This document shows positions 43,970-55,267 of a DNA stretch of 64,000 nt, piece after piece. The position numbers were made by a program, and so were the translations under genes. The notes under the pieces were generated by a model, which did no database searches, was not told where the DNA came from, and saw nothing but the letters and a program-made list of their open reading frames with translations. The stretch is from Phascolarctos cinereus (Eukaryota; Chordata; Mammalia; Diprotodontia; Phascolarctidae): NCBI RefSeq assembly GCF_002099425.1, contig NW_018343982.1, positions 5,491,501 through 5,555,500 on the forward strand. Reading direction: 5' to 3'. Numbering within the stretch: position 1 is the stretch's first letter; every line of letters begins with the position of its first letter.

Positions 43970-44940
43970 AAGATAGAGAAATGTCTACCTAGGAACAGAA
44001 TGCCTGAGGAGAAGCTTGGAAAGCAGGAGAAGAATTTGGGAGGCTCCCCCTTCCCCCCAGCCAAGAATAACTTTATAGGAAGGCTCTAGTGTATTCTCCA
44101 ACCTAATGTTTCAAGGAAAACTCTCAAAAACTCACTTTAAATTAGAGCAAGTCACAAATCACCAAGAGAACTGGGTTGTCAGAAAGCCCCCCCACCACCA
44201 CCCCCTTCCCCATTATTGTTTTCTAAGGCCTGTGGAATGTAGCAAACAAGTGTTAGATAATAACTTTGCCTGGCAACTCCTTAGCAAAGACTTTCTAGCT
44301 AGTGGGGCCCCCTCAGCCACAGAAGACTTCTCCAGGACAACAAATAACCCGGATGTCAGTCGTTCATTCTTGTCAAGAGAATTCAGATTGATAGATGAAA
44401 GCTCTCTCTAAAGCAAAGCAGCTGGGAGAGGATATGGTTACTGGTTTTTGGCTTCAGAGCTGCTATTTAAAAAAAAAATCAATCACTCATTTGTTAGACA
44501 ATAACCAAATGCAAAATAAAAGGTACTTCATAAAAATTGCATTATAGTACCCCGATGTAATTTTAAATGGATTTAGTGTTGGCTGGAGATGCCGGATTGA
44601 CAGTATGAAGAAGGAAATATTCTCTTCCTCACAGAACAGGTGGGAGAAGCAGAACATGCTTTTCAAACAAAGGCCAGAAACTCTGATGAGTGTTCTTCTC
44701 TGTAAGAGAGATTCACTCCTTCTCTACCTTACAGCATTCCAGACTCTCTTCAAGGCTATTTCTGGACTGAACATGATAAATAAAGGAAACAAATTTAGAA
44801 ATGGCATACTTTATATGGTTATACTTACATTCCCAGACCAGCTCAAAATCCACTTTGTGAAGAGGGTAGCTCTTTGCCCTCAATTTGGGAAGATTAACAA
44901 AAATACCATTTTCCTATAATCAGAGCAAAATACACTAGAT
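43970..44940. other. Unrecognised stretch (about 1 kb)
   Basis: No repeat recognised. Frames of 101 and 104 codons (44106-44411, 44605-44919) on the same strand lack any motif and exon context. Confidence 0.4.
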
Positions 44941-44944
44941 GCTC

Positions 44945-45165
44945 ATAACAGCTAGCATTCATACAAAGTTTTACATGTATCATCTCACTTGATCCTCCCA
45001 ATAACTTGTGACTTCAGGTACTATTGTTATACTCATTTTACAGATAAAGAGACTGAGGCTCAGCAAGGCTGACTGACTTGTCCACGGTAACATGGCAGAG
45101 TAAATGTAAGAGGTAGGTCTCTCCTTTCTCCAATCTGTTAGTCTTTATACTTTACCATGTTAAGG
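44945..45165 (-). mobile_element. CORE-SINE (MIR-like), antisense
   Basis: 'ataacagctagcattcatac', 'tcatctcacttgatcctccc', 'ttacagataaagagactgag', 'gctcagcaaggctgac', 'ggtctctcctttctcc'. Confidence 0.8.
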
Positions 45166-45827
45166 ATACAAGTCAGCTCATAATAACAATCTTATTCCAA
45201 TCACTTGTTAGGAGCCTGGCCATGGCTTGCCAAGCAGCAATCACTTTAGGTAAGGAGCAATCCAAGATGGATTTGCCTTTGCCTTAAAGGTAACATGCAT
45301 GCTCTTGTTACCACTGAAACTCTGTTTCTTCAGTTACCTATGTAAAAATGTAATTTTAACAGGACAATCTATCAATAAGTGTCTTGTTACCAGCAAGTTG
45401 CATAAAAAGAGGAGTCAATGCCAATGGGAATATTGTTTTTGTTGTTGTCACCATGAGGAAGATTCTGTTTTATAGCCTTGTAGTTGTGCACACAGCAAAC
45501 AAGAGAGCATGATGCAAGCTGAGATTATGATTTCAGGTTTTTCAAGAGAATTCAAAGTCAAAGGAAATTAAATACAAAGTAGCAGAAATCCTAGTTTATT
45601 TTGGTTTTTTGGACAAATGTCTCCAGTGATAAAATCCTAGGAAAGAGAATGTGGGAAATAATATATAAAATTAAACTGTGTCAGACTTAGAATTTTTTTT
45701 TACATTTTCCTTGGGGGAGGTCTCCTTGCTTCCTGCAAACATCTTATCATAATTTGGAGCAAAGTTACATTTAAAAAACAAGCAACACATGCAATCAGAG
45801 GCATTTGGTTATATGGAACTCCAGTTC
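45166..45827. other. Unrecognised stretch
   Basis: About 660 bases, no repeat or gene recognised. Confidence 0.4.
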
Positions 45828-45904
45828 CTTTAAAGCAGGGCTTCTTTACCTGAGATCTTCATATAGAATTCAGTGAATTTAGATGAGAAAAAAATTACAT
45901 CTTT

Positions 45905-46385
45905 GCAAAATGGATAATTTTGATTACATTAAATTAAAAAGGCTTTCCACAAACAAAGCCAGTGCAACCAAGATTAGAAGGGAAGCAGGAAGCTGGGAAA
46001 TAATATTAACAGCCAGTGTCTTTGATAAAGGCTTCATTTCTAAAATGTATAGAGAACTGAGTCAAATTTATAAGAATACAAGTCATTCCCCAATTGATAA
46101 ATGGTCAAAGGGTACGAACAGGCAGTTTTCAGATGAAGAAATTAAAGCTATCTATAGTCATATGAAAAAATGTTCTAAATCACTATTGATTAGAGAAAAG
46201 CAAATCATAACAACTCTGAGGTACCACCTCACACTTATCAGATTGGCTAATATGACAAAAAAGGAAAATGATAAATGTCGGAGAAGATGTAGGAAAATTG
46301 GAACACAATGTATTGTTGGTGGAGTTGTGAACTAATCCAACCATTCTGGAGAACACTTTGAAACTATACCAAAACAGCTATAAAA
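45905..46385 (+). pseudogene. L1 ORF2 C-terminal relic
   Basis: In an intact L1 this is the end of the endonuclease/reverse-transcriptase protein. Readable codons include NFDYIKLKRLSTNKASATKI, FDKGFISKMYRELSQIYKN, SHSPIDKWSKG and ALSLLI/LRYHLT-like text. The frame stays open to 46335, then stops before the Cys-rich end. The reverse-transcriptase and endonuclease domains were never inserted (5' truncation). Confidence 0.85.
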
Positions 46386-46396
46386 CTGTCCACCCA

Positions 46397-46546
46397 GGGG
46401 CAGCTAGGTAGTGCAGTGGATAGAGCACTGGCCCTAGAGTCAAGAGGACCTAAGTTCAAATCTGGTCTCAGACCCTTGACACTTACTAGCCCTGTGACCC
46501 TGGGCAAATCACTTAACCCCATTGCCTAGCCAAAAAAAATAAAAAC
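46397..46546 (+). mobile_element. Short marsupial SINE inside the L1
   Basis: Complete sense copy: 'ggggcagctaggtagtgcag', 'ccctagagtcaagaggacc', 'ccctgtgaccctgggcaaat', and an A-rich tail. L1 3' DNA resumes after it ('ccctttgatccaacaatagc'). I could not read a clean TSD. Confidence 0.9.
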
Positions 46547-47396
46547 CCAAACAGACAAACCCTGCATACCCTTTGATCCAACAATAGCATTCTAAGTCCA
46601 TATCCCAAAGAGAACATAAAAAAGGGAAAAGGTCTCACATGTACAAAAATGTTTATAGCAACTCTTTTTGTAGTGGCAAAGAATTTGAAATTGAGGGGCT
46701 GCCCATCAATTGGGGAATGGCTGAACAAGTTGTGGTATATGAATGTAATGGAATACTATTGTTGTATAAGAAATGGCAAGCAGGCAGATTTCAGAAAAAC
46801 CTGGACTTACATGAACTGATGCTGATGAAATGAGCAGAACCAGGAGAACATTGTACACAGTAATAGCAACTCTGTGCAATGACCAGCTTTGATAGACTTA
46901 TCTCTTCTCAGAAATACAATGATCTAAGACAATCCAAAAAAATTGTGAGAGAAAATGCTACTTACATCACAGACTGAATGCAGACTGAATCTACTATTTT
47001 CTCTTTTTTTCTTTCTTGTAATTTTTTCCTCTTGTTCTGATTCTTCTTTCACAACATGACTAATGTGGAAATGTTTAATATGATCGTACATGTATAGACT
47101 ATATCAGATTGCATGCCATCTTGAGAAGAGGGGAAATTTTTAGAACTCAAAATCTAATGAATAAATAAACATAAATTTTTAAAAATTACATCTTTTGTTT
47201 CAGTATAACTTGTTTCCTTTGTAATTCTACATATTTTATATTGTGCACTTAAAAGCATTATTCTGAGGAGTACATAGGGCTTCACTTGGCTGCCAAAAAG
47301 GCTCCTAACACACAAAAAAATTTAAGAACCCCACAGCCCCCATCCCCAGCCACCCACTGCTTTAAGGCCTGAAGGGCTTTCAACTGATAAATTTTG

Positions 47397-47556
47397 TTTT
47401 TTGTTTTTGGGTTTTTTTTTTGGTGAGGCAATTGGGGTTAAGTGACTTGCCCAGGGTCATACAGCTAGTACGTGTTACGTGTCTGAGGCCAGATTTGAAC
47501 TCAGGTCCTCCTGACTTCAGGGCTGGTGCTCTATCCACTGTGCCACCTAGCTGCCC
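47397..47556 (-). mobile_element. Short marsupial SINE with 17-bp TSD
   Basis: Antisense copy: T-rich tail, 'aattggggttaagtgac', 'ttgcccagggtcatacag', 'gaactcaggtcctcctgac', 'gccacctagctgccc'. Seventeen-mers at 47380-47396 and 47557-47573 (tcaactgata-aattttg type) differ at one base. Confidence 0.92.
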
Positions 47557-47655
47557 TCAACTGATACATTTTGCTTAGGCTTCACTCTGCCAATGGATGC
47601 TAAGTAAGAAAGGTGATAATGAAGTCAGAAATATGGGGTTTTGATTGAGGAAATT

Positions 47656-47673
47656 CATAATAATAATAATAAT
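47656..47673. repeat. (TAA)n microsatellite
   Basis: Six TAA-type units. Confidence 0.9.
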
Positions 47674-47967
47674 CCTTTACATATAGTACAGTTTTCAAAT
47701 TGTTTCCATTTAAACCTTTAGTGTACATCTATCTTTCTCTTCTTCTCTAGAACAAATTCTAAAATGATAGGGTCTTGAAGACATGTCGGGTCTTTGTGAT
47801 CACCACTTCCTTTTCTAAATCATCACTAACTACCCCATAACAATATATTCTAGAATTTTACCCAAATATCAAAGCCAAGCTCACCAGCCAATAGATTTTA
47901 CATTCCATTCTCTTCCTTTAAAAAAAAACCTGGATGATATTTGCCCTTCTCCTATGAACTTTCCAGT

Positions 47968-48052
47968 TCTCCATTGACATTTACTACCTGTGAGGTCTTA
48001 GGAGACTTGCTTAACTTCTTTGGCTTCAGTATCCTCATCTGGGTAAGGATCA
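47968..48052 (+). mobile_element. MIR fragment, sense
   Basis: 'catttactacctgtgaggtc', 'ttgcttaacttctttggc', 'ttcagtatcctcatctggg' cover the middle third of a MIR. Confidence 0.6.
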
Positions 48053-48159
48053 ACGGAGGCAAAAACAGGAGCAGTATTGCCATGAGAGTACACTGTAGAC
48101 AACCTAGACAGGAAGAGGAAATACATGACAAATTTAAGAAATAGATCATAAGCCTGGCA

Positions 48160-48890
48160 GAGAGGATGGAAGCAAGGGTAGGAAACAGATGATGCATACA
48201 AAAGGGTGGTGTGGTCTTATAAGAAGCATGTCAGAACACTAAAGCTCAGGATGAATTGAAACTGGTGAGAAAAATTAAGGAAAGCAAGAAGGCTTAGGTG
48301 GGGCTTTTGAAGCTATATTAGAGAAAAAGAGATGCTTCATTCAATAAGAAGTAGGATCCAAAAAGATCTTGGCAGTCTAGAACTTTGGGTCAAATCTAAG
48401 AAGATGAAATTTAACAGGGATAAATGTGAATGTCTTACAACTGGATTTTTAAAAACCCACAACAACTTCACAAATTCAAAGCATGTCTAGATGGCAGTTT
48501 GTATGGAAAAGAGCTGTTGGATTTAGTGAACTGCAAGCTCAATATGAATCAACAATATGATATAACAACTTTAAAAGTTGGTAATATCTTAGACTCTAAC
48601 ATGTGAGGCATTGGGTCCAAGACCAGATAAGTGATAGTCCTTCTGTATTCTGTCCTGATCTGTCCTGTACACCTGGAGTATAGTTTTTAAACCTAAAGGC
48701 CACATTTAGAGTTACTAAAAGCAGACTAGATTGCTTCATGAGGTAGTGGGGAGCTCTTCAATGAAGGACTTCAAGTAAAACCTAGATAACATACAGGCAG
48801 TGTCAAAGAGAGGCCTCTTGTTCATGTGCTGGTTGGACTATATGGTCTCTGAAGTCCCTTCCAACTCCAGGGTCATAAGTATGTACAGAC
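48160..48890 (+). mobile_element. CR1/L3 LINE, 3' part with RT C-terminal coding
   Basis: Sense relic of an ancient CR1/L3 LINE. The coding part is visible in broken frames: the SNLRRxNLTGINVNVLQL-like block near 48393-48445 corresponds to '...NKMKFNRDKCKVLHLG', and a block near 48520-48560 to 'DLGVLVDCKLN'. 'gtattctgtcctgatctgtc' corresponds to 'LYSALVR'. It then jumps over several hundred bases to the 3' UTR ('ggagctcttcaatgaagg', 'ggttggactatatggtctc', 'cccttccaactccag'). Many stops; no product. Confidence 0.75.
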
Positions 48891-50635
48891 TACAGGCCAG
48901 CCCATGCTCCATGCATGGCTATGTCCGAAGTTCTGGTTTCCTGTGACTTTGAACTCATTTCACATCCTATTAGAGGTTCATCCTCAGAGAGTTAACCACT
49001 AGATAATTTTTTTTTCAGCCATAACTTTGGAAGACTACATACTTTGGTTCAGACAAACCGCGATCTATGTTGGTGGAAGGAAGATTTACTCTTAGGAAAT
49101 CACAGGGACTTTTAAAATATGAAGTATGAAAATGAATAAAGGAATATAGAAAGCAAAGAGAAAAGTTTCTCTAAGAGATAAGAAATTTGTTGAAACTCAA
49201 CCTTTAAATAGGTCACTATGTGCATCACCATGGTGATCTTTCCAAAGTTTTCCTGGAAGCAATAGCTGCTTTTTAAAAGGTGGATCCACAAAAATTTGAA
49301 ATTCCATTAAACAGATAAATATTTTCCAGAGAAAATACTTAACTCTTCAGGGAGTTTAGTCAGTAGTTCATCTTCATTCTCTTTTTCACAAGAAAACAGA
49401 TAAAAAAAAATGTTCCATAATTGTTTTGGATGGTATTCAATTCTTAATTCTCTGCCTGAATCCAGCAAGGAATGTGGGTGCCTCCCTGCTTTTCTCCGTG
49501 AACTTTCTGTATACTGATACATTGACTGTCATCATGATTACTTCTCTGCAGAAAGAAGTCATTCGATCATCCTGACTAAACCATGAATTTCATAGGCTTA
49601 CAAGAGAGGTCCTGCTATGAAACCAAATGACAACATCATCCCCACTGTCTTAATCTTTTTGCTTTACACCTTCCTCATCTTTTCCTTGCTACCAGTATTT
49701 CTTTGCTCTTCTTATTTCCTACCTCTTTTTCTTCCCATTCTTCCCCTTCATTCTCCTCTCTCTACTTCTTCCTACGTAGCCCTATGAAAATATAACCTAG
49801 AAGAGATAACTAAAAAACTATACCTGCTCTCAACCTTTTTCACACCCTTTGTTTCTTCTTTCATATTCTCACTCTACCACCAAGAAGTTTTGCCCCAGTT
49901 TTTCAATAATGTGTTCCCTTTTCTCATCAATATTGCTTTCCTAAAAATCTACATTTTAAGCTAAAACTCCCCTGTGCTCCCCCCAAAGAGAACCAGTCTG
50001 CAAATTCCATGAAACAATTTTATTCCTCTTGCAAATATGTTTGAGAGCCAGCAGATAGTTGGATCTTTTTATCTCACTTTATAACTGCTTTTTGAAGGAC
50101 AAGAGGGAGAGAGGAAGAAAGACACACTTGTGAATTTCAGGGTGTACAGCAACAAGTGTGGCAAGAAAAGCCACCATTTCCCAGATGTGGGATGAAGACA
50201 CATGATCAATAAGGATGAAGGCAGGAGTGCTGGAGTAGGAAGAATCAGGAGGGTAGAAAAAAGACATGTGTAAAGATAGAGTAGCATCTCATTTACGGCA
50301 CCCATCATGAACAGTGGTCAGCTGGGCAAGATCTGCCAGCTGGTGATCAAATGACCAGAAGTACTTGAGCTAGAATGCAGATATTACAAAACTTTCAGTA
50401 GCACACTGGACCATACACATGAGTCTAAAAGATAGGGTTCCAGAAGCTACATATGTTATGGGACCAGTACCTGCAATGCATTAAGGTTATTGGGAATCTT
50501 CCCAGGCTGCCTCTGTGGGGGCATAGGTTTACAGGCATTGACACAAAATTATTTGGGAACAGATAGATAAGAAATAGTGGTCACCTGGGGGTAAAGTAAT
50601 TGACTTTGGCTGAAGGGGCTGGGATACTGTCCTCT
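48891..50635. other. Unrecognised stretch (about 1.75 kb)
   Basis: No repeat recognised apart from pyrimidine-rich patches at 49640-49770. Frames of 62-79 codons are short and lack motifs. It could be single-copy host DNA. Confidence 0.4.
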
Positions 50636-50639
50636 TACT

Positions 50640-50728
50640 ATGTTAACATATGAGATAATATATGTAAAACACTTCAGAAACCTTGAAGCTTTATATAAAT
50701 GTGAATTATTGTTCTTACTGTCTTGAAT
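50640..50728 (+). mobile_element. CORE-SINE 3' tail, sense
   Basis: 'atgagataatatatgtaaaac', 'cttcagaaaccttgaagc', 'ttatataaatgtgaattattg' are the last ~90 bp of a long CORE-SINE. Confidence 0.65.
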
Positions 50729-51019
50729 ATTCTTTTTAAAATCTTTATTAGACACTTCAGGCTGCAGAATAGAATCTAATTTTTCTGGTACAAGATAAAA
50801 TGAGATTGTGACTTTCCCAGGAAGAGAATCTGGATGATGGCATCAACCTTTTCGTTATTATTAAGTCTTTAAGATTGAACATGGTCCACCTGTCCTCAGT
50901 TGACATCATCATTACTATCTCATGGAAAAACTTTGCACTTATCCATGTTACAGTTTGTCTTATAGTGTTGTGTATGTATTTCCTAGTCTCATTAGTGTTA
51001 AATTTTGAGTAGCACATAG

Positions 51020-51075
51020 TCTTGAGAGTTAGGAGGTCTGGGTTTGAATCCTGTCTCTTACTACCTTATGCCACC
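51020..51075 (+). mobile_element. MIR head fragment, sense
   Basis: 'gagagttaggaggtctgggt', 'ttgaatcctgtctcttacta'. Confidence 0.55.
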
Positions 51076-51679
51076 AATACAGGAAGTGTAAGGAAAATCT
51101 GTTTCCACACGCTCTGCATCTGCCTTGCCTACTCTCTTTGTCTCCTATGCTGTTTGTATGAAGAATGTTGTTAAGTAAGTCATGTATTTTGAGTTATTTG
51201 TCAAATAATAATGATAGGTTTGCACTGAGCCTTCCATATTCTCTCATCCATATTCTTCTGCTCTCTCTCCCCCCCCCCCTTTCCCCTCTGAGACTAGTGG
51301 GTTCAGAAGGTAACTTGACTATAATCAGAAGTATATTTCATGGCCAGGTAACAGTTTCTTTCTCTTTGAAACCAACAAGCCTCCTAAAATGATCAGTTTT
51401 GTATTCTCATCAATACTGTGCTATAATCAACTGAATTAACATTCAACAAATGTTAGATTACAAATATATACAAAACAGGGTTTTGGGATGGGAGCTACCA
51501 AGACTCAAAACAAATATTTGATTTGTGTTGTGTATAACTTCTCACACTGCCATAGGCAAACACATTTGTAGACTTAATAAAACCTTTTTAATGATAAACA
51601 CTCATATATTTAAAACTCAATTATTTGAGGACTTTTAGTAGTTATATTCTATAATATTAACATGCTTAGAGGTACATGA
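51076..51679. other. Unrecognised stretch
   Basis: About 600 bases. It includes a C9 run near 51280. No named repeat or exon. Confidence 0.4.
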
Positions 51680-51868
51680 GGGCAGCAACATGCTGTAGTG
51701 GGAAGTGCTAAACTAAGAGTCAGAAGACTAGGGTCCTGGCTCTGCTGTTAATTAGTTGTACAGCTTTGAGCAAGTTATTTCATCTATCTTGGCCTCTATT
51801 TCATCCTCAGTTAAATGAAGGGTTGAACCAAGATTTCTATCTCCAAGATTCTTTGTCAATCCCATTTT
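51680..51868 (+). mobile_element. MIR-type SINE, sense
   Basis: 'gctgtagtgggaagtgct', 'aagagtcagaagactagggt', 'ttagttgtacagctttgagc', 'aagttatttcatctatct', 'ttcatcctcagttaaatga'. Confidence 0.75.
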
Positions 51869-51877
51869 CTTACTTTT

Positions 51878-52036
51878 TTTGTTTTTTGTTTTGTTTTGTT
51901 TTTAGGCAATAGGGGTTCAGTGACCTGCCCAGGGTCACATAGCTAGTGTCAAGTGATTCGTCTGAGGCTGAATTTGAACTCAGGTCCTCCTGACTTCAGG
52001 GCCAGTGCTCTATCCACTACGCAACCTAGCTGCCTC
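51878..52036 (-). mobile_element. Short marsupial SINE with 9-bp TSD
   Basis: Antisense copy: T/G-rich tail, 'caataggggttcagtgacc', 'gcccagggtcacatagctag', 'gaactcaggtcctcctgac', 'caacctagctgcct'. The nonamer cttactttt occurs at 51869-51877 and 52037-52045. Confidence 0.88.
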
Positions 52037-52317
52037 CTTACTTTTCTTTAATGGCATAAGATTCTCAGAAATAAGAAATGGTTTCCAGCTCCTTACTTCA
52101 GAAATGACCTCTCTTCCCAACAAAAGTCAGTGAGCATCTCTACCATTCCTCAATACCTTAATCCCTTATTCCTTTGTGAATATTCCCCTATTTAAGTCAC
52201 AAGGTATAAATCCACCACTGTCTTTATCTCAATCATGAACATTTCTCTTACCTATAATTCTTCAGTCCCCAAGAATGAGAAGAAGCAAATAGGTAAATAA
52301 ATTGTATGAAGTAGTGA

Positions 52318-52525
52318 CTGGTGGAAAGACCATAGGATATTCTTGCTTTGGAGTCAGAGGACTGGGGTTAAAATCCTGATTCTGCCATTTAATAACTATG
52401 GGATATTGGACAAGTCATCTAACATCTCTGGCCCCAAGTTTCCTCTTTGGTAGAACAGGGGGGAGGGTTAGAGTTGATGTCTGAGGTCCCTTGTAGCTCT
52501 AAACTTATGATCCTATAATATACTA
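52318..52525 (+). mobile_element. MIR-type SINE, sense
   Basis: 'ggaaagaccataggatattc', 'ttggagtcagaggactgggg', 'ggacaagtcatctaacatc', 'gatgtctgaggtcccttg', 'tagctctaaacttatgatcc'. Complete. Confidence 0.82.
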
Positions 52526-52799
52526 GGTCTTTATCTAGGTATTATAGAGGACAGAGATAGGAAAATCTGGAGACATTATTGGAAGCTGATTTTTGCGTTA
52601 ATGTAAGAAAGTAGCCAGAGTTGGCCTATAATGGCAGTGTATTGCCTTGATAATGTTGTCAGTTCTCTGTCATTGGAAGCATTCCAACAGAAGTCAAATG
52701 ACCACCTATCAAGGATGCCAAGAATTACCAGGGATTCCTGTATTGAGCAGCAACTGGTCAATGAGCATCCTCTAATGTATATTCAAACTTGAATATTGA

Positions 52800-52960
52800 T
52801 TCTATTCTGACCTTTAATTTTATGGATAAGGAAGAGGAGGCCCAAAAAGTTCAAGGGACTTGCCCAACATTCCACAGCAAGGAAATGGCAGGACTAAAAA
52901 CTTGAAATTTAGTGTCCTGAAATTTTATCCAGTGCTGTTTTCATTGCACTAAACTGACTT
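52800..52960 (-). mobile_element. MIR-type SINE, antisense
   Basis: 'tggataaggaagaggaggcc', 'aaaaagttcaagggacttgc', 'ccacagcaaggaaatggcag', 'cattgcactaaactgac'. Confidence 0.72.
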
Positions 52961-53666
52961 CTTCAATACTTTTTAAAAAAATATCTGGTCCTTATTTCAA
53001 GAAGAAAACCCTCCATGGTTTTACCTTGTTTTCTATGCAAAAGTATAGTGACATGAAGTATAGTCTAGTCCAATGCATTTGGTATCACCCTAATTCACAT
53101 ATTTTGGCATCAGCCTCCCAACTCAGTAATAGCAGAATTAATGAAGACACCTTGTAGTGGAAAGAGATTAAAAATTCAGAAATAGCTAAAGCAGCACATG
53201 ATGACAGGCCCCATGATCACTATGTTCTTTCTTTGAATGGTAACCACAGATTCATCAATTTCATTCTCCCTCTTCCATATACCTCTTTAAAAAACAAATA
53301 CACAAATGCAATTGCAAGCCAAAAATCCAGAATCTACCAATCCCTCTGAGGGTGTACCATATCCCAACTCAGAGGTTGGTGTATGCAATATTGTGGCTTA
53401 GTTTTCAGTGGGCTAGACTAGAAACTTAAAATAATATTTGGTTGTTATGTAAATATTTGGTGATAGTTTTCCTACTGAGGGCGACACCCTACTCTATCTT
53501 ATGGGCATGTTACTCTTATAGCCTTGTTATGTGTAGGGAAGGGAGGGTGTAATATATGACTTTAATATTCAAACCATAAAGCTGATCTCTTTTTTTCTAT
53601 CTCTCCCAAACTTTCTGGAAGTTGTCCATCCAAAAGAGTTGGCTCCTCATTTAAAATGAAATACTG
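52961..53666. other. Unrecognised stretch
   Basis: About 700 bases with no named repeat or gene. Confidence 0.4.
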
Positions 53667-53674
53667 ATCAAGAC

Positions 53675-53841
53675 CTGCCTTCTAGGTCCTTGGATGTGGC
53701 CTTTTGACTGAGTCCAAGTTTTACAGAAGAAATCCTTTTATTAAAGGGATCTGTTCTGTGAAGTTTGAATTCAGTCAAGGGCTGCACTTGAAGACCTAGA
53801 GGGCCACATGTGGCCTTGAAGCCACAGGTTCCCCACCTCTG
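53675..53841 (+). mobile_element. Palindromic hAT MITE with exact 8-bp TSD
   Basis: 167 bp flanked by exact copies of atcaagac (53667-53674, 53842-53849), the TSD length of hAT transposons. The centre is a long imperfect palindrome around 'ccttttattaaagg'. The arms 'ttgactgagtccaagtttta' and, as complement, 'ttgactgaattcaaactt' pair over about 45 bp. The right end 'caggttccccacctctg' looks complete, while the left arm has lost its outer part. Confidence 0.82.
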
Positions 53842-53849
53842 ATCAAGAC

Positions 53850-54030
53850 TTTTTCATTCATTTTCAGAGGGGAGCTGTGTGTTTGAGGACTCACTTTGAA
53901 CTAGGTCCTTCAAACTCTTGATGCTTGAAACTATGGTTATACGGGACCATGTTGTTAAATCCTGGAAGAGCTGCTCACAAATTTGTTAACAATTTACTTC
54001 CAATTGTTCAATGTTTACTTCCAAGGTCCA
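53850..54030. other. Unrecognised stretch
   Basis: No repeat recognised. Confidence 0.35.
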
Positions 54031-54133
54031 ATTGTTAAACAGTTCCTATCCTCAAGAGCACTGCACTTTCACTGCATCAAAAAAAAGAAGAAAACAAAAC
54101 AAAAGAAAACAAAAATGCTTTTGTCAATGATAG
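54031..54133 (+). repeat. Dispersed ~100-bp repeat, copy 1
   Basis: 'ttaaacagttcctatcctc', 'aagagcactgcactttcac', a purine-rich A/G tract, then 'acaaaaatgcttttgtcaat' and 'gatagc'. It is matched almost base for base by copy 2 at 55350-55447. The first part resembles an antisense L2 end, but the rest does not. Confidence 0.75.
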
Positions 54134-55065
54134 CTTCTATAAAATATGTTCATTTTGGGGTGCCAGTTCCAGGTAGTTTAAAGATATGGTCTTAAACAAT
54201 TAAACAGGGAATCAGAAGTACCAGATGCAGGAGAGGTCAAGAGACACTGAATCACTCAATTTATGTCACTGAATTTCTTATCAATGAGAATTACTAACAC
54301 TTTTTAAAAAAGGATCATAAAACACCACAATAATATAATAAACATGCCAAACATGTATTCAGCATCTACTGAGTCCAAATATTTTATTTGCATAAGTAAA
54401 AGCTATCAACTTCGTATTCCCAACTTGAGATCAATAGGGTACTTACTTTGTTTACATTATCTATTTTCTCCTTGGTGTTAATTCTCTCTTACCCCTTAAA
54501 CAGAAACTTGTTGATCCAAGTCTGCATTGATAAAATTTATTAAGCTCTAATTTCTGTTTGCTCTCTACTTAAGGTGCTTCATAACTCAAAGTGATTGGAC
54601 TTTTTTTTATTGCTTCAGTTAAAATGTAATATTCCTGTTATCTCCTTATGGGTGTGGCCCACACCCTTCCTGACTCCAAGCTTTGTTCATTCAGCATCAT
54701 ATCTACTAACACGTCTCTCCTATCATGGCTACAAATGAAGCAGTGAGAAGCTTGTCTGATTTAGTAGATAGAAGTTTATTTTAAAAGACATGAAGTGAAG
54801 TTAGGAGATTTATTTCCAAGAAAGACATGAATAAGAATTATGAGCTATTTGGGTATTTTGGGGAGGGGAGAAAGAAAGGATAACTGGATTTTTGCTCCAG
54901 TTATTGAAGGAACAGGATGTTCTTTCTTTCCCTGGGGACAGCTAAAGGAAATGAGAACTAAATTTAATGTTCTCATGTTTTAAGTTGGTGCCTTAAGTTT
55001 ACATGCTCTTGTCACTGTGTTATTCACTAAGAAGATCTAGACTTTGTATTCAGGTCTGTTAGTTT
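54134..55065. other. Unrecognised stretch (about 930 bp)
   Basis: AT-rich. No repeat or coding sequence recognised. Confidence 0.4.
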
Positions 55066-55265
55066 AATAATCACTGATATTTTATAGCACTTAATGCTTT
55101 AAAGCAGTTTCTTCATTAAAATGTGAGGTAAGTAATGAAAGTGTCCTTGTCCTGCTATAGATGAGGAAACTGAGTCAGAAGTATGAAATAGCAGTCCCAA
55201 ATCACATGATTAGTACATGACAAATCCAGGATTGTGACCCAGGTCTTTTGTTTGGAAATCAGTGT
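55066..55265 (-). mobile_element. CORE-SINE (MIR-like), antisense
   Basis: 'tatagcacttaatgctttaaa', 'gctatagatgaggaaactgag', 'gtcccaaatcacatgatta', 'gacccaggtcttttgtttgg'. Confidence 0.7.
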
Positions 55266-55267
55266 TT

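Larger units (their letters stand above)
45905..47180 (+). mobile_element. L1 3' end with exact 15-bp TSD, itself carrying a SINE
   Basis: 5'-truncated sense L1. The ORF2 end begins at the left edge (a 150-codon open frame to 46335) and is followed by 3' UTR ('atcaattggggaatggctg', 'gagcagaaccaggagaac', 'gatcgtacatgtatagac') and an A-rich tail. The 15-mer aaaaattacatcttt is exact at 45890-45904 and 47181-47195. The SINE at 46397-46546 interrupts it. Confidence 0.93.
45836..47359 (+). mobile_element. hAT-like MITE split by an L1
   Basis: The outer element is about 230 bp without its insertion. The left part (45836-45904) starts 'cagggcttctttacctgag' and ends 'aaaaattacatcttt'. The right part resumes after 47195 with 'gtttcagtataacttgtttc', 'tattctgaggagtac', 'aggctcctaacacac' and 'atttaagaacccc', ending near a C-rich patch. 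It is the same family as 8325-8515, in the opposite orientation. Octamers ctttaaag (45828-45835) and ctttaagg (47360-47367) fit an 8-bp hAT TSD. The 3' edge is less sure because of the C-rich extra sequence. Confidence 0.75.
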
